In this document: piece after piece, positions 31,039 through 40,830 of the stretch
Layout of the letters: each line of letters starts with the position of its first letter
How positions within the stretch are numbered: the first letter of the stretch is position 1
Assembly: GCA_029860075.1 (NCBI GenBank)
Contig: JAOUBX010000019.1
Coordinates: 1 to 62,923, forward strand
Length of the DNA stretch: 62,923 nucleotides
From: Deltaproteobacteria bacterium
Lineage (GTDB): Bacteria > Desulfobacterota > JADFVX01
Reading direction: 5' to 3'
Program-made: the position numbers and the translations under genes
Notes under the pieces: generated by a model
Databases searched by the model: none
What the model was told of the DNA's origin: nothing
The model's input: only the letters and a program-made list of their open reading frames with translations

Positions 31039-33582
31039 CTATCGCCTGATATTCCCTTCCATATCGATACCTATGAACTCTGTTGCATGACTGTCATAGA
31101 TGATGTAGCGCGCATGACCCCACGGGCGAGCCGCCGTTGAGATTACATTGCCATTATGAATAATGTCTTCCTGATAATAAGTGTAGATATGCAACCCTGT
31201 AAGTGCCAACCATGATTGGATCGAATGAGGTATGTGATATGTTGCATCTCCTCCGGGAATGGTACGAGTCGGTACTTCAGGTGCGGGGGTTTCGATAACT
31301 GAAAGATCATAAAGTCCTTCGATTACACTGTATGCACCATACATGGCATTTACAGCTAGGCTCAACTCCTTTGCCCCTTCTGGTACAATAATGGATTTAT
31401 GTCTGCCAACTAAAAAACTTGTCTCGAAGCCATCAAAGGAACCTATGATCGCACCTGCATATTGATTGGGTGCATAATATCCTTCAGTTAATAAGTAACG
31501 ATTGTTTGATTGTGCAATGGCTGTAATGTTGCCAATAGATAATTGTGTTCTATTAAAAAACAGCGGCGAACTAGCTTTTGTTTTCAGCCTTGCTGGACTA
31601 GGTGTTACTTGTTGAGTAAAGCCTGCCGCTGATGTCGGTGGCAGTGGACCATCCTTACCATCAATATCGACACCGCCAGTCGCAATTACCGTCACCACTG
31701 TATTTCGCTTGACAGGAATATCAATTTTATTGGGGCCGCCGTCAACCGCAGCTTTCAGCTTGTATTTTTTCGTGATGTAAGGCAATGGTTGACCAATAAA
31801 TTTGAGTTTAAGCAATTTGCTATCACCTTTCTCAAGAGGTATTTCATACCACCCTTCTTTGCCTTCAACCTTCTTAATACCGACTTCATCTGCATTTTCC
31901 AATTCCCAGCGCGGCGAACCAATATCTGGCGCCATGTTGGGTTCCGTTTTGAAGCATGCAAGATAGAGCGCAATCAAAATAAGCAGAACACCCAGCACAG
32001 CAATAATCTTAGGCAATATGCCGGAAGTATTACTAAATTTGATATAAACAATGGCAATTATCAGAAGCACCACTCCAATTATCAAGAGTATCATTGCTAT
32101 CGATGAAAACTTGCAATTGAGTCCGGATTGTTTGGCATTTACGGTCAAGCCGAAACTTGCTGTCGCCGTCTTAATAACAGGATGCTCATTATGCATAACA
32201 GTCTGCATATACACTTTTTTGATCTTGCCTGTTTTAAGGTTTGGTAGTGCATTTCCGTATAGCTTTAGTGTGTGCCGTGCCTCTGATGTAGTGAAATAAT
32301 TTAAATTCCTGGATATATAATTAGAAGAAGTGCTAAGATCATCGTCAAGGTTAAAATTCTCCAAATAGGCGTGGGCACAAACAAACGTTGCATCTTCCCG
32401 GTTAAACTCGTCAGCCATAGCATCAAAATCAAACTGAAATGTTTCCGTATGCGTTTGATTATAGTTTATGGGGGTAGCAGTAACATCCTTGGTCTGGAAA
32501 GTATACTCTTCTAATAAGGGTCCACCAGCATGATACGGCATGAGCCCGAGTTTTACAGTGCCTGGATTAGAAATCGGGGCCGCTATTTCCTCAGGCCCGT
32601 CAAAATAATAAGTTAATCGAAAAGTATTTATCTCATTCTTCTTTACCAGTTCCGCTTCTGCTTCATAGTCTACATTATTAATCTGCCATGGTACTTCCGC
32701 CATTGAAAAATTCATGTCAAAACAAACATCTTCGAGTACTATGTTTACCAGATCGTTTGCTATTGGTGCGATGAGTGCGAGATTTGAATCCCATTGACTA
32801 ATACTTGGTGTCACGCCTGTAGCATCACTATGCAGCCCGGCTGGCCAGACACGCACCTGACTTATAATTGTATCCGGCTCATTTGAACCTACTGATGCAA
32901 ATACATAAGCACCTACAGCAAAATATGGATCAGCTGTATTTAGTTGAAAGGGAGGACCAGCATTAATTGGGATATCAAACTCAAGATTCCAGATTTTATC
33001 TTCTGGATCAGGCGCAGTATAATCATAAGCATAGCGCGCGGTTACACTAGCCGCTGCCGCCTCGTTAGGTTGCCAGTTATCACCGCTTCGCTCGTAATAC
33101 TCAATTGTTTCGGCATTAACATTGCAGGCTTCATTACTTGTAAGAATAGTGTCATCATTTTTCATCCTTATGAGTAATGCAAAATCCTGGTTGTCCCAGG
33201 CACCACCACTGTTATTTGCATCGAAAAATAACAACACGGTATCAAACTGTGATATATCTTCATCTTCTGCCGTATCGATACCTATTCTAATCCTGTTCGG
33301 TCCAGTAAGTTGAGCAATATAGATATGCGACTCTATACTAGTGGCTACGGGATCAAATGCACCCGGACCAACAGAGGACCATATTGTGTCTGCCATACAA
33401 GTACCGGAAGCTCCAGGCGCAACAACACCATCCACAGTAGGCGGGGAGGAAAAATCCCTCACACAGAGGTTATCCGCCAGCACCACATCTGAAAACAGCA
33501 ATGAGCAGAATACCATAGCTGCTACAAGCAGATCCTTTCTGACTTGACTCATGCATTTATTCAAACTTTGAGATACCTTCAT
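31039..33582 (-). CDS. Secreted/membrane protein within operon B, CBM9-like N-terminus, 847 aa
   Basis: The start at 33582 has a strong ribosome site (AGGAGGAGAG). An N-terminal signal peptide ends near VVLADN, then a domain (PPTVDGVVAPGASGTCMADT; VLLFFDANNSGGAWDNQDFA) resembling family 9 carbohydrate-binding modules. Around residues 490-540 lie two strongly hydrophobic segments (MILLIIGVVLLIIAIVYIKF and IIAVLGVLLILIALYLACF). The rest is a large soluble C-terminal region. A Sec-exported protein is unusual in an eCIS structural operon, whose products assemble in the cytoplasm; it could be an envelope anchor or receptor. I do not know a characterised homologue. Confidence 0.8.
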   Translation of the reverse strand: MKVSQSLNKCMSQVRKDLLVAAMVFCSLLFSDVVLADNLCVRDFSSPPTVDGVVAPGASGTCMADTIWSSVGPGAFDPVATSIESHIYIAQLTGPNRIRIGIDTAEDEDISQFDTVLLFFDANNSGGAWDNQDFALLIRMKNDDTILTSNEACNVNAETIEYYERSGDNWQPNEAAAASVTARYAYDYTAPDPEDKIWNLEFDIPINAGPPFQLNTADPYFAVGAYVFASVGSNEPDTIISQVRVWPAGLHSDATGVTPSISQWDSNLALIAPIANDLVNIVLEDVCFDMNFSMAEVPWQINNVDYEAEAELVKKNEINTFRLTYYFDGPEEIAAPISNPGTVKLGLMPYHAGGPLLEEYTFQTKDVTATPINYNQTHTETFQFDFDAMADEFNREDATFVCAHAYLENFNLDDDLSTSSNYISRNLNYFTTSEARHTLKLYGNALPNLKTGKIKKVYMQTVMHNEHPVIKTATASFGLTVNAKQSGLNCKFSSIAMILLIIGVVLLIIAIVYIKFSNTSGILPKIIAVLGVLLILIALYLACFKTEPNMAPDIGSPRWELENADEVGIKKVEGKEGWYEIPLEKGDSKLLKLKFIGQPLPYITKKYKLKAAVDGGPNKIDIPVKRNTVVTVIATGGVDIDGKDGPLPPTSAAGFTQQVTPSPARLKTKASSPLFFNRTQLSIGNITAIAQSNNRYLLTEGYYAPNQYAGAIIGSFDGFETSFLVGRHKSIIVPEGAKELSLAVNAMYGAYSVIEGLYDLSVIETPAPEVPTRTIPGGDATYHIPHSIQSWLALTGLHIYTYYQEDIIHNGNVISTAARPWGHARYIIYDSHATEFIGIDMEGNIRR

Positions 33583-33646
33583 TCTCTCCTCCTGATCCTA
33601 ATATTATTATTGTCTTCAATTTCTTGTTTTTATCCCGTCAGTACGG

Positions 33647-35926
33647 CTATTCCACTGTAATAATAGAAATCACTGCTTCTCCTAAAATATTGCTGGTTCC
33701 ACTTTCTGTAGCTGTTAAAGTAAAATCAAACGTAATCCCATTTCCTGCGGGGCGTATAAAATCAAATCCGAATTCAATATTATTTTCAGCTGGGATTGTT
33801 ACGTTACTCAAACTAGACGGCGCTGGAGCAAATATTGTCCAGCCAGATGGTGCAGGTGTATAACTTACATTTACCTCAACAGGCGTCATCGTATTATTTG
33901 CAAATCTTATACTAAAGCTTGCAGCCCCTCCAGCCACAGCTGGTGGGAATTGATATACGCCATCAATGGAAACAAGATTGCTTGTTAACGGGAAAATCAC
34001 GAATCCTTCTTCTGAAGGCGGCACGTTGTCCCCAATCGTCAATATTTTCTGGGTTGAATTACGTCCCAATCCCACTTCGTTTGAACGGGCATAGGCGCGA
34101 AGACTAAATGTTGTTGTAGCAGCATCAACATCTGGTGCAGTCACAGAAACAAGGAATTCAACTTCATCTTCACCAGGTCCCATTCTTATATCTAGCGGTA
34201 TGCTGCTGTCTAGATTTCTCAATTCTGTTGACCATTGCGGATCGATAAATACTTCAACGTCGATTACATCTTCCGGTGTAACATTGCCGGATACTCGATA
34301 GCGCAAATCAAAATTACCATTACGCATCACTGTGGGTGTAAGCGAACCCAGATATATTATTTGTATAAATCCTGTTGAACGATCCAGTTCTTGCCCAAAT
34401 TCGTAAATGATCCGCTGCTGAGTACGAACAGCTTCATAAAGGTTGCCTCTTGCCAATGCATCAGAAAGAGAGGTGAAGCTTCCTGGGGCAGGTCCTGAGA
34501 CAAGTCCTCCTATCCTGTCAATCATTGTGGTAAAGGCTGACAAATAAATGGTGCCTTCACCCGGTTTGTTGAGTGGCAGTACCGATTCCTGCCAACGCTG
34601 TACAAATCGCTCTTCCGCCATTCGTAACTGTTCGAAGAGAGAAAGTGCTCCTTTAGTGCTTAAGCTATTGGCGTTCATCAGCGCGACTCCCTGCTCGGCG
34701 ACAACAGCTATTGCGCTCAACGCATCAATACCCATCACTTCCGCAGCTAGATACTCACTGTCCGGCGCAATAAATTTTGTGGTCAGGTGAAAAATAAAGT
34801 CGCGCACCGTGTCCCTGGTATTGGATAACAATACATAGAATTTGTCTGTATCAACAAGCATGGTATTATCATGATCGCGAAACGCCACTTCGCGTAGGAA
34901 AGAAACCTCTGTTTCCCTTAAATCAGTAATACTTTCTCCATCTATGGCGTCAACACCGGTAGAGCGCTGCACCAATGCCAGTGGATAATAGGTATGCCCC
35001 GCAGGGCGGGCATTAAATAGCGCAAAGTAGTCATCCTCCAGCACAACGCGAACAACCCATTCCCGACGCAGACGAATTGTGGTTTCAATGCCAATATGGA
35101 CATCAACCAGGTTTTCATCTTCTTTACTGTCGATTTCCCGGTCCCAAATATCCAGAAAAATCAGATAGGCATCACTCGAACCTGGAGTCGTCAATGGCGC
35201 AACAGGATCAACATCCCATTCAGCGGCAAGCTGGCTATTATCATACAAGGGCTGTTCGCTATACATTATGTCACTGTCGTTGACAACCATTTTACCTTCA
35301 ATGAGGAGTTTGCCGGTATCACCCTTGTCATTCGCTCCCTTGATAATAAAGTCATTACCCGCCCCTGGACTGGCCGTTGCCGTCACCAGCGCCGTATTGA
35401 TTACCGCGCTGACTTCTGCCGCTGTTGCAATGGAAATATCGGCAAAATCCCCGCCAGCAAATGTGATGCTCACAGGTGGAGCGCCATTTATTGATATTTC
35501 CAGTGAATCACCGTCTGATAGCGGGAATGGCTCACTTCGCATTCCCGTTAGTCTGGCTGGCGAAGAACCGGAACGTGTGACTGAAAAATTCTGTTCATTG
35601 AAGCCGAGTATGGTTGCAGCGGTAGAAGTGGCAAGATCAACAATGACCGATGACAAGCCATAAGCATCCATGATATCTGCTCTGATTACTATAGTGTTAA
35701 CTCCTCCATTATCAAGCGGTACAATCCAGAAACCAATGCTGCCGACAGGCGCACCGTTGCCAATCACAGCTGAATTTGATATTTCAAGCTCATATCTTCT
35801 TATATCATCCATAGTGTTCCAGTCTGCGTCCAGGATCGGAACGCCCTGCTGCATACGAACCCCTACGTAATGCTTGGCAACGGAATCGGCCAACCTCGCT
35901 TTAGGGTCCCTCGAATAATCACCCAT
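33647..35926 (-). CDS. DUF6519-like eCIS fibre/baseplate-associated protein, 759 aa
   Basis: The N-terminal motif VGVRMQQGVPILDADWNTMD (about residues 22-41) matches the MQQGR/VxxDADWN signature of DUF6519-type proteins that occur in eCIS clusters. The body is beta-rich (LEISINGAPPVSITFAGGDF; LTGMRSEPFPLSDGD), and the C-terminal about 200 residues look like Ig-like domains. Good ribosome site (AAGGAGG). Its likely role is a fibre or neck structure attached to the baseplate; this is inferred. It follows the 174-aa gene by 15 nt. Confidence 0.78.
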   Translation of the reverse strand: MGDYSRDPKARLADSVAKHYVGVRMQQGVPILDADWNTMDDIRRYELEISNSAVIGNGAPVGSIGFWIVPLDNGGVNTIVIRADIMDAYGLSSVIVDLATSTAATILGFNEQNFSVTRSGSSPARLTGMRSEPFPLSDGDSLEISINGAPPVSITFAGGDFADISIATAAEVSAVINTALVTATASPGAGNDFIIKGANDKGDTGKLLIEGKMVVNDSDIMYSEQPLYDNSQLAAEWDVDPVAPLTTPGSSDAYLIFLDIWDREIDSKEDENLVDVHIGIETTIRLRREWVVRVVLEDDYFALFNARPAGHTYYPLALVQRSTGVDAIDGESITDLRETEVSFLREVAFRDHDNTMLVDTDKFYVLLSNTRDTVRDFIFHLTTKFIAPDSEYLAAEVMGIDALSAIAVVAEQGVALMNANSLSTKGALSLFEQLRMAEERFVQRWQESVLPLNKPGEGTIYLSAFTTMIDRIGGLVSGPAPGSFTSLSDALARGNLYEAVRTQQRIIYEFGQELDRSTGFIQIIYLGSLTPTVMRNGNFDLRYRVSGNVTPEDVIDVEVFIDPQWSTELRNLDSSIPLDIRMGPGEDEVEFLVSVTAPDVDAATTTFSLRAYARSNEVGLGRNSTQKILTIGDNVPPSEEGFVIFPLTSNLVSIDGVYQFPPAVAGGAASFSIRFANNTMTPVEVNVSYTPAPSGWTIFAPAPSSLSNVTIPAENNIEFGFDFIRPAGNGITFDFTLTATESGTSNILGEAVISIITVE

Positions 35927-35941
35927 TCACTGCACCTCCTT

Positions 35942-36466
35942 TCAAAATATCAGGTTAATTGTCCTGTCCAACGTATCGGCATCCTCTTTGTGGATAACCG
36001 GATGGCGGACGTAGTCTATCATGTACTCTTCCGGCCCGAACATCCCGAAAAGGCCAAATTCCCGCAAGGGATAGCTTGTTTCCCCGCCGGCAATGGGCAA
36101 ATCCCCCGGTCCGATAGTGACGGACACTTTCAGCCGATGCGTTGGACCCGGGACAGGACTGCCTGCAGCATCAAGAAACTCCATTTGGCCACCGCTTATC
36201 GGCATATCAACGGGACCGGGATCACTGAGATGCTCAATTGTTCTAACCGGTGGACCGGGTGGATCGCTGTCCCAGCTTTCTTGCCCTTTTCCAAGCTTCA
36301 ACAGATGGATGCCACTTGATGACTCTCCTTTCATAAATGCGGCAAGCAGGTATCGGCATCGGTCAACAATGATATTGGAGCGCCAGCCGAAATCTGCAAT
36401 TCCCCCCTTTGAACTGATCAATTGATCATGGTAGAGTCCCTTTGGCAATATTATATTTGATGACAT
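35942..36466 (-). CDS. System B small fibre-like protein, 174 aa
   Basis: The product (MSSNIILPKGLYHDQLISSK; FGWRSNIIVDRCRYLLAAFM; YPLREFGLFGMFGPEEYMID) is the short paralogue of the N-terminal domain of 30024-30974. It ends without the C-terminal helix-hairpin-helix-like region. Both genes flank the two large fibre-type genes of operon B. The ribosome site is AGGAGG. No enzymatic motif. Probably a tail-fibre base, collar or adaptor component. Confidence 0.75.
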   Translation of the reverse strand: MSSNIILPKGLYHDQLISSKGGIADFGWRSNIIVDRCRYLLAAFMKGESSSGIHLLKLGKGQESWDSDPPGPPVRTIEHLSDPGPVDMPISGGQMEFLDAAGSPVPGPTHRLKVSVTIGPGDLPIAGGETSYPLREFGLFGMFGPEEYMIDYVRHPVIHKEDADTLDRTINLIF

Positions 36467-36492
36467 CTATATCACTCCTCCTGATCAAGTTA

Positions 36493-38829
36493 TTAAATAA
36501 TGCCTTCTCCGGGACCCGGCAGGGCTTCTTCTGCCAGCGAAGTCAATACATCTTTATGAGACTCGCTGATAAACCTTGACTTATCCATTAAAGGCAAACC
36601 ATAGGTGTAAACATATTCTGTATGCAGGTCTTGTCTGGGTATAAAAACCGCCCTGTCCGTTATAGGCATAAACCCGGCAAGGACTTTTTCAAGCCGATCA
36701 ATGCCTGCTTTAATCTTGCCCTTGTCCATAGTGTCATTGTTCAGATAAAGACCGATGGTATCCCGCGAATACCAGTCAGTTTCCTTTTTCCCGGTATCAT
36801 AGGTATAAGTCTGAAAGTCTTCAAACTTCCCTCGCAGGGCAATCTTCTCGGCATCCCGAATATGAACCGTTGTAGAACCGGCATAGCGAAAATCGACGGT
36901 TTTTGTCGCACCGTAAACATCGCTGGCATATGAAATACTTTCGTTGGAACGATAAATGAGAAACAGGGTATCATCAACAGATAATGGGAAGGGCGCCCGC
37001 CGGGAATATGGCGTGTCTGTTATCTCTTCCTCAGTCCCCCAGCTATTTGCCGCCACATCCAATGTACGCTGCCGGATGGACCAGCTGCCATTGCGATTAG
37101 AACTCCAGAAAAGCTCAATATCCCCGTCTGCATTGACGAAGACCGCCGGTTCTTTATCATGATATTGAGGCGGCAAAGCGGAAAGGGATTGCACTCCACT
37201 CCAACCGGTGTCATCAGGATTGGTATTTTCCTTGACCCGGTATACCAGAGTCCATCGTGTCTGGTCCGACTCTCCCGCAGCTTCCTGCCGTGCCCAGAAT
37301 ACCCAGAAACGCCTTGCAGGCCCCTCGGCCGGATGGAATAGAATAAAGGGCTCCCCTTCTACCCGTGGATCTTGACCTCCATCGAGGGGAAAAGAAATTT
37401 CCGCCCCCCAGGCGCTGCCGTCATAGCGGCTGTACTTCATCTCCCACAAGCTCCCTTGTCTCTCCAGCCAGTAGAGCCAAAACCCTCCTGTATCATCTTC
37501 TACGGCAAAAGGCTTTTTCCGGTTGATTCCATCATCACCAAAAGGCAGGGTATCGATAGGAGTCCACAAGCCGCCATTTCGGACGAGACCCTTCATACTC
37601 CAGGCGCTGTTACTTTCGTCATAGGATGACCAGAAAAGCCGAATGCCACTATCATAAACCAGGGCTGAGGGGTACTTGTTGATTCCCGTTCCCTTCGTCA
37701 GAAACCGCCCGGGAGTCCAGTCGTAAATACGTACCTGGCCAGCCTCTTTTTTGATGGTATATGTATGCTTTTCATCGCCATCAATGATAAGCCAGGTACT
37801 TGCCTGCTTTTTAATCCTGCTATTTTGGGAAAGCGAAAAACCTTCGTCCTTAAATGCCTTTATTAAAGCCGGCGAAATAGCGCCGCTATCGAGCTCATCT
37901 TCAAAGCCGGGATCGATAATGGACATGTATTTTTTATACCCTATATGCCAGTTGCCATTCCTGAGCGTATGATAGAAAAGCCAGATAACACCCTCTCCGT
38001 CATGAATTGCTGTCGGTCTGCCTTCGTATGCAAAATCGAGTGATAAAGGTTCAGCCGGCGCCGTCCATTCTCCGGCGCTGCTTCGTTGATGCAAGCAAAT
38101 ATTTAATCGCTCGGGCCTGTTGGAAAGAAAAACATTATGAACAAACTCTTTGGTACGGCTCTCCCATCCGCTCATACGTTTAACAGTAGCTTCAACAGTG
38201 GGGATAATGCCGATTCGCTTATATAAGGCAGGGGCATTTTTTATTTCATTGCGCTGAGTTTCAATCTCCAGGTTGTAGTCCGTTTTCCAGCCGATCCATT
38301 GCGCCAGAAGCGGTAAAAGTGATCCATCCAGTTTATCAAGGTTATGCAAGTCAAGACCTGCACGGGCAAAACTATGGAATTGATCAAGGTGGTTTCCGGC
38401 AATATCGAGTAAGCGGCGCAACTGCCCTTTTTGCCGGTCCTCTTCCGATACTTCATCGGGATCAGGTAAAACCGTATCGTAGCGGTGATAGATTGGAGGG
38501 AGAAGATCATACATCTGTCCCGCTATATTAAAAGGTGAAGTGGCCATGGCAGATACCCGGTTTTGGCGATCAAACTGATATTCCGCCGGGTCGCCCTTAT
38601 AGGGAAAGAGCGTATAGTAATAAACCGTTTCACCCTTAAGGTTTTTGTCTGCGGCAAAACTCAGCCCCTCATCTTCCGCGACCAGAACGCCATCATCGGG
38701 TGAAGCAGGGTGCCTGCCTTCACGTCGCACGACACGCACACCGCGTACTTCAGAGTCGCTAATATCCCATATCAGGTCTATGCAGTTGCCGCCGGGATGC
38801 GGCATTGCGGTAATATTTTCCAGCAGCAT
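36493..38829 (-). CDS. Phage tail protein I-like with C-terminal beta-propeller, 778 aa
   Basis: The N-terminal about 100 residues are fibronectin-III-like (IDLIWDISDSEVRGVRVVRR), followed by a tail-protein-I segment (YDLLPPIYHRYDTVLPDPDE; ALYKRIGIIPTVEATVKRMS). From about residue 260 a series of aromatic repeats appears (VIWLFYHTLRNGNWHIGYKK; IRLFWSSYDESNSAWSM; GFWLYWLERQGSLWEMKYSR; RFWVFWARQ; IELFWSSNRNGSWSIRQRTL; LFLIYRSNE), six blades in my count, typical of a beta-propeller. Such a module could bind a target-cell ligand or hold a fibre. It follows baseplate J by 2 nt, the place of gpI in contractile tails. Confidence 0.88.
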   Translation of the reverse strand: MLLENITAMPHPGGNCIDLIWDISDSEVRGVRVVRREGRHPASPDDGVLVAEDEGLSFAADKNLKGETVYYYTLFPYKGDPAEYQFDRQNRVSAMATSPFNIAGQMYDLLPPIYHRYDTVLPDPDEVSEEDRQKGQLRRLLDIAGNHLDQFHSFARAGLDLHNLDKLDGSLLPLLAQWIGWKTDYNLEIETQRNEIKNAPALYKRIGIIPTVEATVKRMSGWESRTKEFVHNVFLSNRPERLNICLHQRSSAGEWTAPAEPLSLDFAYEGRPTAIHDGEGVIWLFYHTLRNGNWHIGYKKYMSIIDPGFEDELDSGAISPALIKAFKDEGFSLSQNSRIKKQASTWLIIDGDEKHTYTIKKEAGQVRIYDWTPGRFLTKGTGINKYPSALVYDSGIRLFWSSYDESNSAWSMKGLVRNGGLWTPIDTLPFGDDGINRKKPFAVEDDTGGFWLYWLERQGSLWEMKYSRYDGSAWGAEISFPLDGGQDPRVEGEPFILFHPAEGPARRFWVFWARQEAAGESDQTRWTLVYRVKENTNPDDTGWSGVQSLSALPPQYHDKEPAVFVNADGDIELFWSSNRNGSWSIRQRTLDVAANSWGTEEEITDTPYSRRAPFPLSVDDTLFLIYRSNESISYASDVYGATKTVDFRYAGSTTVHIRDAEKIALRGKFEDFQTYTYDTGKKETDWYSRDTIGLYLNNDTMDKGKIKAGIDRLEKVLAGFMPITDRAVFIPRQDLHTEYVYTYGLPLMDKSRFISESHKDVLTSLAEEALPGPGEGII

Positions 38830-38831
38830 AT

Positions 38832-40421
38832 CTAAAGGCCTCCCTCCAGGCTGACAATATAGATGCCATTGGCATAGTTTTGATCATCGTCAGGGTCATC
38901 GGCTATCCGGGGGATTTCGTTAACGCCTAACGCAATTATTCCGTCTTTTTCAATTTCATTTATTTCTTCATAATTGCGCGTAAACTGTTTAATCGTCACA
39001 TACTCGACGCCGTCTATTTTCTCTATGGCTTCATAAAACTTGCTCAGATAAACGCTGATCCCAAAGTCTACTTTATTAAAGGACAGGAGACCGCTTACGG
39101 CCCGGCAAACCTTCTCTTTTATCTGCTCTTTTGAATAATAGCCCTCAACACCGACTTCAGCGCTGATGTAAATCTTCACATAATCAGCGTCTTTAACCTC
39201 GATGAGGGTAGATAATGGGCGCTTGTCCTCAAAATAAGCCAGGAGGTTGGCCCTGAGAATATCACTGGCAGTTCCTCCTCCTTCGGGCGCAACAAAGAGA
39301 CTGACAGTGTTCCAATTGGCTTTCTCGGCACGCACTTTCCCCACACCGTTAAAGTTAAGGGCCAGGTTCTTATAATCATCTGCCGTCACCGAACGCTTTA
39401 AAGAACGGAAGACATTGGGGGAATGCATTACAGCGTGATCAATGCCTTCGCGCTCAGCGCCCCCTGAAGCAGAATTGGGGTTTGTGACCTTAACACCTAA
39501 AAGTGACAATTGAGGCGCATCAATAATCGTCTCTATGCTATTTTTTGGTACATTCCCCTTTAAGCCGCCACCTACCCGGTAAGTAGCCTCAATGACAGCA
39601 CCCTTTGGCGGGATGGCCCCGAAGCCGCCATCTCCGAAAATAAGCGTTACCCTGTCTTCCTCGTCAATTTCAATAACAAAGTCCTTCTGCCCTTCCCGGC
39701 TGAAAGCCAGACTATCGAGCAGTGTCCACTTATCCGGAGTCTCACCAAGCCTGGTGATGAGAATAATGTCCTCATTAATCCCCTGCCCCAAAGATCTGAG
39801 AATCAAACCTGAATGCGCCAGGGGAAACCTTTGATTTGGTGTACCGTCAGAAATACCAAGTATCTCATCTTTCACCAATCGTCCCTCTTCGACAGGAACG
39901 CCTTCCGTACCGAGAAGATCATCTTCTTTAAAATATTTTTTATTGCTTACGGGATCAACGGCAAGGGAGCCGCAATCAATAACAAGCGGATCTTCACGAT
40001 TATATTCAAAACGTACACTCGCTTTATCCTTCTGGCTTTTTGTGGCAAATGAATCACCACGGCGAATAGTAACCACTTCATCGCAGGAAGCAGGGAAGGC
40101 TAATTGAAGCGCTGTGGAGGCAGGAGAAGCCGTCGACAGCCGGTAACCGATCAACCTCAGATGGTCGATTATGCTCCGGCGGGTTGTGGCTGTCGTGAGG
40201 AAACTTTCATTGGCAACACGGTCCTGATAATAGCTGAGAATATCCCCCATATGAGCAAAGAGCTCAAGCAGGACGTTACCAAAGTCAGCCTCTGACTCGT
40301 AATCTTTCCACTCGGGAAGTTTATTGGGAACCATGTCCCGTAAAGACTTAAGGATGCTGTCATAGTCGCGGGCCATGTAATCAACCCTGTTTTGCCCGTT
40401 TATTTTTTTAATTTCAGCCAT
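38832..40421 (-). CDS. Baseplate J-like protein of system B (Afp11-like), 529 aa
   Basis: A gpJ/gp6-family baseplate wedge protein. N-terminal VDYMARDYDSILKSLRDMVP and LLELFAHMGDILSYYQDRVA are diagnostic, and a central FGDGGFGAIPPKGAVIEATY followed by RVGGGLKGN is the hallmark strand pair of the J domain (about residues 257-292). Shorter than system A's J-like protein and without the helical extra domain. It follows gp25 by 9 nt and precedes tail protein I, as in contractile phage tails. Confidence 0.95.
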   Translation of the reverse strand: MAEIKKINGQNRVDYMARDYDSILKSLRDMVPNKLPEWKDYESEADFGNVLLELFAHMGDILSYYQDRVANESFLTTATTRRSIIDHLRLIGYRLSTASPASTALQLAFPASCDEVVTIRRGDSFATKSQKDKASVRFEYNREDPLVIDCGSLAVDPVSNKKYFKEDDLLGTEGVPVEEGRLVKDEILGISDGTPNQRFPLAHSGLILRSLGQGINEDIILITRLGETPDKWTLLDSLAFSREGQKDFVIEIDEEDRVTLIFGDGGFGAIPPKGAVIEATYRVGGGLKGNVPKNSIETIIDAPQLSLLGVKVTNPNSASGGAEREGIDHAVMHSPNVFRSLKRSVTADDYKNLALNFNGVGKVRAEKANWNTVSLFVAPEGGGTASDILRANLLAYFEDKRPLSTLIEVKDADYVKIYISAEVGVEGYYSKEQIKEKVCRAVSGLLSFNKVDFGISVYLSKFYEAIEKIDGVEYVTIKQFTRNYEEINEIEKDGIIALGVNEIPRIADDPDDDQNYANGIYIVSLEGGL

Positions 40422-40430
40422 TTTTTCCCC

Positions 40431-40796
40431 TTACCTGAAATGTATTCGAACCGCCTGTTTTGAAAGGTCTTCCCGCTTGGTATAAGCAATCTCAATTGTA
40501 ATGGTTTCTTCCCCGGACTTTACATCAATCCCGTCCAGGAGAATAATATCTCCAAGCCATCTGCTCAGGGCCTGACCCACTGTAAATTCCGTTGCAGCGC
40601 CGAGCACTGAATCATTTGGCTCGAATACCAGGTTAAAAAGCCCGCAGCCAAATTCAGGCTGATTTACACGCTCGCCGGGAGCCGTAAAAAGCACCTGGGT
40701 AATTTTCCCGCGAATAGCTTCATCACCGCCGGTGGCATTGATGCGGCCTGCTTCGTTGATCGAAAATGGGAATCCGAATGTGGTAATTTCTGTCAT
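40431..40796 (-). CDS. gp25-like baseplate wedge protein of system B (Afp9-like), 121 aa
   Basis: A GPW/gp25-family protein with the core ITQVLFTAPGERVNQPEFGC then GLFNLVFEPND. It is the counterpart of 8081-8494 but diverged. N-terminus FGFPFSINEAGRI is the usual leader strand. Located between the PAAR-like tip gene and baseplate J. A typical length for the family; no unusual features. Confidence 0.93.
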   Translation of the reverse strand: MTEITTFGFPFSINEAGRINATGGDEAIRGKITQVLFTAPGERVNQPEFGCGLFNLVFEPNDSVLGAATEFTVGQALSRWLGDIILLDGIDVKSGEETITIEIAYTKREDLSKQAVRIHFR

Positions 40797-40830
40797 TTAC
40801 TCACCTATTCACTGTTTAGAACCTGAATCA

